A stretch of 6,973 nucleotides of DNA, taken from NCBI GenBank assembly GCA_041180805.1, contig JBEGQX010000333.1, positions 1 to 6,973 of the forward strand. Direction: 5' to 3'. The notes under the pieces were generated by a model. It searched no databases and had not been told where the DNA came from. It saw only the letters and a program-made list of their open reading frames with translations. Positions 1 through 5,110 of the stretch are shown in pieces. Every line of letters starts with the position of its first letter. Within the stretch, counting starts at the first letter, position 1. The DNA comes from JBEGQX01 sp041180805. Lineage in GTDB: Bacteria; Planctomycetota; Planctomycetia; Gemmatales; Gemmataceae. A program made the position numbers and the translations under genes.

Positions 1-33
1 TTCCCCGGCCTTTTATGCTTTTGAAATCGCGAA

Positions 34-2220
34 TTACTTGATGAAAAGAATTTCGCGGTAGGTTGGTAGTGGCCAGCGGTCATCAGCAACCATGGTTTCC
101 AGTTTGTCGGATACTCCACGCAGTTTCACAATACTTGCAAGGACATGGTCCCGGGCATGAACCGCATGCGCATGTTCATCTCCAGAGGGGTGTTCGCCCA
201 ATGCATGTTCCAAGCCAGCGATTGCCTTTTGGAAATCCGAAATGGTGGAGGTAAGATTCTTCAGGAATTCCACCTGAGCTGAGTTGTCAACCCCAGCAGC
301 CTTGGTGGCATTTACCGAAGATGCTATTTCACCCTGGAATCGTATGGCGGCGGGAAGAATCATCCCCTTTGCCATCAATAATGCTGTTTTGCCTTCGATG
401 TTCAAGGTCTTTACATAATTTTCGCAAAGGATCTTGAAACGGCTGACCAATTCCTTCTCGGTGTAAACCTTGTATTTGGTAAACAATTCGATGGAATCCT
501 TGCGAACAATTACTGGCAGAGCGTCAGTTGTGGTTCGCAGATTGGGCAAACCACGCTTTTCAGCTTCCTTGTGCCATTCTTCGGAGTAGCCATCGCCATT
601 GAAGAGAACTTTCTTGCAAGATTTCAATATGGAAGCAAGCAGCTCTTGAATAGACTTGTTAAAATCTTTGCCAGCCTTGACTGCGTTTTCCAGTTCCGTT
701 GCCACAAAATCCAAAGATTCAGCGACAATGGTGTTCAAAACAGTGTTTGGACCCGAAACAGATTGCGATGAACCCACTGCTCGGAATTCAAATTTGTTTC
801 CAGTGAAGGCAAATGGGCTGGTTCTGTTTCTATCGCCAGCATCACGAGGTAGTTTTGGCAGAACCGAAGCACCAATTTCCATATGGCCGCCCTGTTTGGT
901 GCTGGTAGCGCCACCTTTTTCCACCTGATCCATGATGTCTTGGAGCTGATCCCCAAGGAAAATTGAGATAATGGCAGGCGGTGCTTCGTTTGCGCCAAGA
1001 CGATGGTCGTTGGCCGCACTGCTGACCGATACCCTTAGTAATTCAGGATATTTCGCAACTGCCCTGATCACGGCAACGCAAAACACAAGGAACTGAGCGT
1101 TGTCATGAGGATTATCACCAGGGTTTAAAAGATTTTCACCATCGTCCGTGGACATGGACCAATTGTTGTGCTTGCCCGAGCCGTTGATACCAGCGAAAGG
1201 CTTTTCATGGAACAAGCAAGCCATGCCATATTTGGGCGCAGTCTTGCGAAGGATTTCCATGGCAAGGTTTTGATGGTCTGTGGCAAGGTTTGAATTTTCG
1301 AAAATAGGTGCAATTTCGTATTGGGAAGGCGCCACTTCATTGTGGCGAGTCTTCACGGGTACACCAAGGCGGAATAATTGCTCTTCACAATCAGCCATGA
1401 AGGCAATAACACGTTCAGGAATATGGCCAAAGTATTGGTCTTCCATTTCCTGGCCTTTTGGAGACGCGGCGCCCAGTAGGGTTCGACCTGTATGTAAAAG
1501 ATCGGGGCGTCCAAGATAAAAACTGCGATCAACCAGGAAGTATTCTTGTTCCGGACCAACAGTGGTGAACACTTTCTTTGAAGTTTTGTTACCAAACAAT
1601 CTTAAAATTCTCAGTGCATGATGGGAAATCACTTCCATCGATTTCAGCAAAGGTGCTTTCTTGTCCAGCGCATCGCCAGTCCAGCTAAGAAATGCTGTTG
1701 GTATAACAAGGGTTGCGCCATTTGGGTTTTGAAGAATATAAGCCGGGCTGGTCGGATCCCAGGCCGTGTAACCACGGGCTTCAAAAGTCGCGCGAATTCC
1801 ACCGGAAGGGAAAGAGCTGGCATCTGGTTCGCCCTTAACAAGTTCCTTGCCACTGAATTCCGCGATTGCTGATCCGTTACCATCAATGCTGAGGAAACTG
1901 TCGTGCTTTTCGGCGGTAAGCCCGGTCATTGGCTGAAAAATGTGGGTGTAGTGGGTGGCCCCTTTTTCAATGGCCCAATCTTTCATGGCGCTTGCGACGC
2001 TATCTGCCACATCAGGTTCCAAGGGGGCGCCCAATTTGATGGTTTTTTGCAAGGCTTTGTAGATGGATTTTGGAAGCCTGGCGCGCTGAACCTCTTCATT
2101 GAAAACATCCGAGCCAAAAATCTCTCGCAGGTTGTAATTCTTGTTGGAAAGTTTATCCAACTCCGGCTTGGATTTTGCAATCGACTGGACGGCCTGCTGG
2201 CGAACATTGGTAAAGCTCAT
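34..2220 (-). CDS. glnN: Type III glutamine synthetase (GSIII)
   Basis: ATP-dependent ligation of ammonium to glutamate to make glutamine; a cytosolic enzyme of the large dodecameric GSIII family. The 728-residue product is close to the usual length for the family (about 730). Motifs, counted from the chosen ATG: FPSGGIR (about 137-143) in the GSIII-specific N-terminal region; GPEQEYF with metal ligands E224 and E226; RHNEVAPSQYE with E295 and E302; NGSGKHNNWS with H351; NDHRLGANEAPPA with R407 and E412; and NKFEFRAVGSS with E478 and R480. The C-terminus ends in the typical WPLPTYREILF block. All catalytic positions I can place are present. An in-frame TTG at 2235 would add five residues, but it overlaps the Shine-Dalgarno GAGG at 2230-2233. 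ATG 2220 lies 9 nt behind that site and gives the natural N-terminus MSFTNVRQQAV. The gene lies 111 bp downstream of a type I GS homologue in the same direction. A His/Glu-rich patch near the C-terminus (about 675-690) is probably an exposed loop. Confidence 0.96.
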   Translation of the reverse strand: MSFTNVRQQAVQSIAKSKPELDKLSNKNYNLREIFGSDVFNEEVQRARLPKSIYKALQKTIKLGAPLEPDVADSVASAMKDWAIEKGATHYTHIFQPMTGLTAEKHDSFLSIDGNGSAIAEFSGKELVKGEPDASSFPSGGIRATFEARGYTAWDPTSPAYILQNPNGATLVIPTAFLSWTGDALDKKAPLLKSMEVISHHALRILRLFGNKTSKKVFTTVGPEQEYFLVDRSFYLGRPDLLHTGRTLLGAASPKGQEMEDQYFGHIPERVIAFMADCEEQLFRLGVPVKTRHNEVAPSQYEIAPIFENSNLATDHQNLAMEILRKTAPKYGMACLFHEKPFAGINGSGKHNNWSMSTDDGENLLNPGDNPHDNAQFLVFCVAVIRAVAKYPELLRVSVSSAANDHRLGANEAPPAIISIFLGDQLQDIMDQVEKGGATSTKQGGHMEIGASVLPKLPRDAGDRNRTSPFAFTGNKFEFRAVGSSQSVSGPNTVLNTIVAESLDFVATELENAVKAGKDFNKSIQELLASILKSCKKVLFNGDGYSEEWHKEAEKRGLPNLRTTTDALPVIVRKDSIELFTKYKVYTEKELVSRFKILCENYVKTLNIEGKTALLMAKGMILPAAIRFQGEIASSVNATKAAGVDNSAQVEFLKNLTSTISDFQKAIAGLEHALGEHPSGDEHAHAVHARDHVLASIVKLRGVSDKLETMVADDRWPLPTYREILFIK

Positions 2221-2331
2221 TTGGTGAATCCTCAAAGATAAACAAAAACCCGCGCGGAAATTCGTACTGCCTATTGGTTTCTAATGGTCCGCGACATACC
2301 TTGTTCACCAGGCAGCACTTGGAGAGGTCCC
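2221..2331 (-). other. Short intergenic region between the two glutamine synthetase genes
   Basis: The 111 bp between the glnA-like stop and the glnN start hold the glnN ribosome site and a GC-rich palindrome, CCGCGCGG (2250-2257), followed on the minus strand by a short T-run. The palindrome has no loop and so is not a credible intrinsic terminator. I see no convincing -10/-35 pair or sigma-54 site. Read-through from the upstream gene is therefore possible, but a separate promoter cannot be excluded. Confidence 0.4.
2230..2233 (-). promoter_or_regulatory. Ribosome binding site of glnN
   Basis: On the minus strand GAGG stands 9 nt before ATG 2220. It decides the start, because the alternative TTG at 2235 lies on top of this site and has no comparable purine box ahead of it. 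Confidence 0.6.
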
Positions 2332-3744
2332 TTACAAATCGTAATAAAGCGCAAATTCATAGGGGTGCGGCCGCATTCTTACCGCTTCCACCTCGTTTGC
2401 GCGTTTGTATTCAACCCATGTGCGAATCACATCCTCTGTGAAAACATCCCCCTGAAGCAGGTACTCATGATCCTGCTCAAGGTTTTTCAAAGATTCTTCC
2501 AGGGAAAGAGGCGTGCTTTGCAATTTGGTTCTTTCATCGGGCCCAAGATCGTAAATGTTGCGATCCATGGGTTCTCCCGGATGAATTTTATTCTTGATTC
2601 CATCGATCATTGCCATGACCATTCCGGCAAACGCAAGATAAGGATTACTTGAGCTATCCGGTATGCGGTATTCAATTCTCTTTGAGTTTGTCTTATGGGA
2701 ATGAACTGGAATTCGAATTGTTGCGGATCTGTTCCTGCTGCTGTAGGCAAGCTTGGTGGGTGCGTCATAGTCTGGAACTAGTCGCTTGTAACTATTGGTG
2801 GTTGGATTTGTGATGGCGCAAAGCGAAGGCGCATGCTTTAGCAAGCCACCAATGGCGTACATGGCTGTATCGCTTAGCCCCGCATATCCACCACCTGCGA
2901 AAAGATTTTTTCCAGCTTTCCATAAGGAACAATGCACATGCATTCCACTGCCATGATCTTGAAAAATAGGCTTGGGCATGAATGTTGCTGTTTTATTATG
3001 CTTTTTGGCTACATTCTTAACGATGTATTTGTACTTGAGAACGCTGTCAGCCATTTCCACAAGAGTGGAAAAACGAATATCAAGCGCGCCTTGGCCGCCT
3101 GTGGAACCCTCGTGATGGTGAGATTCCACCTCAATTCCACAATCGAGCATGGTAAGCATCATCTCACTGCGCAAATCATGGCAGGCATCAACGGGGGCAC
3201 AAGGAAGATAACCTTCCTTATACCGGATTTTATGACCAAGATTTGGGTTTTCTTCACGCCCGGTGTTCCAGGCACCCTCTGAACTTTGGATAAAATAAAA
3301 GCCGCTATGTTCGTCCTGGTGGAAGCGTATGTCATCGAAGACAAAAAATTCGATTTTAGGACCAAAATAAGCGGTATCGCAAATGCCAGAGGAATTTAGA
3401 TAATTGGCTGCCTTCCGGGCAACATTTCTAGGGTCTCTGGTATAGTCCTGTCTGGTGATCGGTTCCTGGATGTTGCAAATCATGGTTAGGGTTTTGTCCC
3501 TGGTAAAGGGATCAAGAAAAGCAGTTTCAGCAACTGGAACCACGACCATATCTGATTCATTGACGGATTGCCAGCCACGCATGCTGGAGCCATCAAAACC
3601 CAAACCTTCCTCAAAGGTTGATTCCTTGAGTGCAGAGGCTGGAATTGTGAAATGCTTCCAAAGCCCGGGAAAATCCATAAATCGAAGATCAATGGCACGC
3701 ACTTCTTTTTCTCGAATGTGTGCCAGGATCTCACGCGGAGTCAC
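2332..3744 (-). CDS. glnA: Type I (beta-subtype) glutamine synthetase homologue with substituted active site
   Basis: Full-length GSI relative of 470 residues; the E. coli enzyme has 469. From the GTG start, numbering almost matches the enteric enzyme. Present: GFDGSS with D51; NESD; the GSI-beta insertion ending EGAWN; E132; E207 and HHHE with E212; KTATFMPKP; GSGMHVHCSL with H269, H271 and S273; NPTTNSYKRLVP; RNRSATIRIP; RIEYRIPD with E358; and NIYDL with Tyr398, the equivalent of the adenylylated Tyr397. Substituted: GPEPE is GPKIE (Lys130 for metal ligand E129); GQNE is GQGA (Ala220 for metal ligand E220); GDNGSG is QDHGSG (His264 for N264); GYEAP is DYDAP (Asp327 for flap E327). Classical synthetase activity is therefore doubtful, although the fold looks intact. 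GTG 3744 is chosen because GGAG (3754-3757) lies 9 nt ahead of it. A TTG at 3759 would add five residues but lacks a ribosome site. The gene symbol names the family, not a proven activity. Confidence 0.93.
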   Translation of the reverse strand: MTPREILAHIREKEVRAIDLRFMDFPGLWKHFTIPASALKESTFEEGLGFDGSSMRGWQSVNESDMVVVPVAETAFLDPFTRDKTLTMICNIQEPITRQDYTRDPRNVARKAANYLNSSGICDTAYFGPKIEFFVFDDIRFHQDEHSGFYFIQSSEGAWNTGREENPNLGHKIRYKEGYLPCAPVDACHDLRSEMMLTMLDCGIEVESHHHEGSTGGQGALDIRFSTLVEMADSVLKYKYIVKNVAKKHNKTATFMPKPIFQDHGSGMHVHCSLWKAGKNLFAGGGYAGLSDTAMYAIGGLLKHAPSLCAITNPTTNSYKRLVPDYDAPTKLAYSSRNRSATIRIPVHSHKTNSKRIEYRIPDSSSNPYLAFAGMVMAMIDGIKNKIHPGEPMDRNIYDLGPDERTKLQSTPLSLEESLKNLEQDHEYLLQGDVFTEDVIRTWVEYKRANEVEAVRMRPHPYEFALYYDL

Positions 3745-3753
3745 GATCAAAAA

Positions 3754-3757
3754 CTCC
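3754..3757 (-). promoter_or_regulatory. Ribosome binding site of the glnA-like gene
   Basis: GGAG on the minus strand is followed by 9 nt and then GTG 3744. The in-frame TTG at 3759 overlaps this box, so GTG, giving the N-terminus (M)TPREILAHIREK, is the better start. It also brings residue numbering into near register with the enteric GSI. Confidence 0.55.
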
Positions 3758-3819
3758 AATACAAGGCAGGCTTAAGCCACCCTGACTGTGCTTTGGGAGA
3801 GATATAGGAACCTAGACTT

Positions 3820-3848
3820 ATGATATTGGGCTTTTCCTTCAAAAGCAA
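3820..3848 (-). promoter_or_regulatory. Candidate sigma-70-type promoter for the glnA-like gene
   Basis: On the minus strand TTGCTT (3848-3843) is separated by 17 nt from TATCAT (3825-3820). The -10 matches the consensus at five of six positions and the -35 is weak. Transcription would start near 3813, leaving a leader of roughly 70 nt before GTG 3744. It was found by eye only. Confidence 0.3.
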
Positions 3849-3889
3849 ATAAAACCTTTGCGGAAGAAGCATGGATTGTTTTTGTGGAA

Positions 3890-3929
3890 AAAGATGAATT
3901 TCTTTCAATCTTCGCGCTATTTCATCTTT
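3890..3929. repeat. Inverted/direct repeat cluster (AAGATGAAA-like), possible operator
   Basis: AAAGATGAA at 3890-3898 has an exact 9-bp inverted copy, TTCATCTTT, at 3921-3929, with 22 nt between the arms. A third, near-identical unit TTTCAATCTT (3903-3912) lies inside, in the same orientation as the right arm and about 16 bp from it. The arrangement fits a multi-site operator as well as an AU-rich hairpin. It lies between the two divergent genes, so it could serve either. AT-rich sequence produces such repeats by chance more easily, so confidence is limited. Confidence 0.3.
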
Positions 3930-3994
3930 GTTGAACGCAAAATGAAAAATGGTAATTTGAATTCGTAAAAACAGAGAAGAAAGATGGGTATAGC

Positions 3995-4513
3995 TTGGCA
4001 CAAAATGTCGAAATAAAAGCAAGTATCAAGAACTACTCCAGACTTGCGGATATTGTTTCCAAACTTGCTGATGAAGGACCGGACCTCCTCAATCAGGAAG
4101 ATACTTTCTTTAATTGTCCCCATGGCAGGCTGAAATTGCGTAAGTTTTCCGAAAACCAAGGCGAATTGATTTTTTACAAAAGGGATAATTTGCCTGGACC
4201 CAAGTTATCGGAATATCAGATCTTACCTACTAATAATCCGGTTTTGCTTAGAAATATAATGGCGGCCTCTTTGGGAGTGATTGGGGTTGTTCGAAAAAAA
4301 AGAACGCTATTTAAAATTGCCCAAACAAGAATTCATCTGGATCATGTGGAAGGCCTTGGAGATTTTTTGGAACTTGAAGTTGTTCTTAATGACCATCAAG
4401 GAGTCGACTTCGGGGAATCCATCGCCAAAGAACTTTTAGAACGATTGGAAATTAAGTCTGAGAGTCTGATGGAAAAATCTTATCTTGAATTGTTGCTAGA
4501 AAAGGGCGCATAA
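3995..4513 (+). CDS. CYTH-domain protein (CyaB/class IV adenylate cyclase-like or triphosphatase)
   Basis: The 172-residue product is essentially one CYTH triphosphate-tunnel domain. This fold binds a triphosphate and divalent metal inside a beta-barrel and occurs in class IV adenylate cyclases, thiamine triphosphatases and inorganic triphosphatases. The N-terminal signature is NVEIKA (4-9), a variant of ExExK with Asn at the first Glu. Charged tunnel residues follow: QEDTFF (34-39), GRLKLRKF (44-51), ELIFYKR (57-63), KKRTLF (101-106), TRIHLDHVEGLG (111-122), then FLELEVVL (124-131). No membrane segment or second domain, such as CHAD, is present. The start must be TTG 3995: an in-frame TAA lies at 3953, no ATG or GTG lies between, and MAQNVEIKA is the normal N-terminus of the family. 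The ribosome site is weak (GAAGAAAG, about 3976-3983). The gene diverges from the glnA-like gene and converges on the GDYXXLXY gene 6 bp away. The sequence alone cannot separate cyclase from triphosphatase. Confidence 0.88.
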   Translation: MAQNVEIKASIKNYSRLADIVSKLADEGPDLLNQEDTFFNCPHGRLKLRKFSENQGELIFYKRDNLPGPKLSEYQILPTNNPVLLRNIMAASLGVIGVVRKKRTLFKIAQTRIHLDHVEGLGDFLELEVVLNDHQGVDFGESIAKELLERLEIKSESLMEKSYLELLLEKGA

Positions 4514-4519
4514 GATAAA

Positions 4520-5110
4520 TCATTTTTGAATAACGAGGGTTTTAATCTGGCATTGACCGTTTGGTGCCAGAAAGATTTCAGCTACTAATTTTTTACCATC
4601 CACGGCTTGCTTGTATAGTTCTTCATTACCTTCCCGAAAGTAAAAGTCCTCGATACCAAATAGGATTTGTTTTTGATGGCGAAAGGCTTTGCCAACAATG
4701 AATTTTCCATCTTTTGGTTTTTCCAAGCTGAAGTTGAATGGAACCCAAACATCCTCATTCTTTAGGAATTTGAGGGAAATGAAAATTGGCTTGCTGATGT
4801 TGAAGTCTTCGGAATTGTTTTGTTTACTTGTTTCCACTTCCTTAAAGAATAATCTGGCATTCTCAGATAGAAGCGCGTTGTCTTTTGGTGGTTTTGAAAA
4901 TTCAAAATCCAATCTCAGATGGTTTGATTTTCTCCAATTTGATTCCTTCAATTCGGTGACCCGAACTTTGATCCTGGTGGACATAAACCTTGGAACCAAT
5001 CCTTTTGCGCAAAGGCCTGAAAGAATCAGTAACTGAAAGAGAAATGCGGCAAATAAGCCCAGACCAAGCTTTTTGGGATCTTTCCAGGGAGGTGGCGCAG
5101 TGGTGTTCAT
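4520..5110 (-). CDS. GDYXXLXY-family membrane-anchored protein, divergent
   Basis: The 196-residue product has a short cytosolic N-terminus, one hydrophobic segment (about 17-37) and a soluble, probably periplasmic, domain. The C-terminal part has the pattern I associate with the GDYXXLXY family: FGIEDFYFREG (151-161), then ELYKQAVDGKKLVAEI and a final beta-hairpin. The name-giving motif is degenerate: the aligned stretch is SNHLRLDF (62-69), keeping only the Leu and an aromatic in place of the last Tyr. No biochemical function is established for the family. ATG 5110 is chosen over an in-frame ATG at 5170 because AAGGAGG (5116-5122) stands 5 nt ahead of it and its first bases overlap the upstream stop as ATGA. 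Family members are commonly found beside DUF2157 or DUF4401 membrane proteins, as here, so a role with that partner in the envelope is inferred. Confidence 0.75.
   Translation of the reverse strand: MNTTAPPPWKDPKKLGLGLFAAFLFQLLILSGLCAKGLVPRFMSTRIKVRVTELKESNWRKSNHLRLDFEFSKPPKDNALLSENARLFFKEVETSKQNNSEDFNISKPIFISLKFLKNEDVWVPFNFSLEKPKDGKFIVGKAFRHQKQILFGIEDFYFREGNEELYKQAVDGKKLVAEIFLAPNGQCQIKTLVIQK
4546..4571. repeat. Inverted repeat inside the 3' end of the GDYXXLXY gene, facing the CYTH gene
   Basis: TCTGGCA (4546-4552) and TGCCAGA (4565-4571) are exact inverted copies with 12 nt between; two G-T pairs could lengthen the stem. It lies 32 nt past the CYTH stop and inside the last codons of the convergent gene. 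Neither side is followed by a proper T-run, so it is not a standard intrinsic terminator. It might protect the CYTH transcript's 3' end or arise by chance. Confidence 0.3.

Larger units (their letters stand above)
3745..3994. other. Divergent control region between the glnA-like and CYTH genes
   Basis: This 250-bp AT-rich stretch must hold the start signals for both divergent genes. It contains the candidate promoter at 3820-3848, a 10-bp palindrome GGCTTAAGCC (3769-3778) in the presumed leader of the glnA-like gene, and a cluster of AAGATGAAA-like repeats at 3890-3929. I see no clear promoter for the CYTH gene and no sigma-54 element of the TGGC-N8-TTGC type. A 91-codon open frame across it on the minus strand does not look like a gene. 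Confidence 0.5.

Noticed and set aside
735..1595. Several open frames of 70-94 codons on both strands inside glnN
   Set aside because: They are alternative-frame shadows of the GSIII coding sequence with no ribosome sites or recognisable domains.
2250..2257. CCGCGCGG followed by a short T-run on the minus strand as a terminator for the glnA-like gene
   Set aside because: A contiguous 8-bp palindrome leaves no loop, so no hairpin of useful stability forms, and the T-run is interrupted.
3769..3778. GGCTTAAGCC perfect palindrome as an operator
   Set aside because: A 10-bp palindrome is expected by chance about once per kilobase, it does not extend with symmetric flanks, and no known operator matches. 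It is kept only as a note in the control region.
3745..3994. Sigma-54 (NtrC-dependent) promoter ahead of the glnA-like gene
   Set aside because: Nitrogen genes often have one, so I looked on both strands for paired GG and GC elements of the TGGC-N8-TTGC type and found none convincing.
3984..4010. Frameshift at the start of the CYTH gene
   Set aside because: The frame from TTG 3995 already gives the complete normal N-terminus of the family (MAQNVEIKA), so no sequence is missing upstream.
3747..4022. 91-codon minus-strand frame across the divergent control region
   Set aside because: It overlaps the 5' end of the CYTH gene and the ribosome site of the glnA-like gene, has no recognisable domain, and reads like AT-rich intergenic sequence (Phe/Leu/Ile/Lys-rich).
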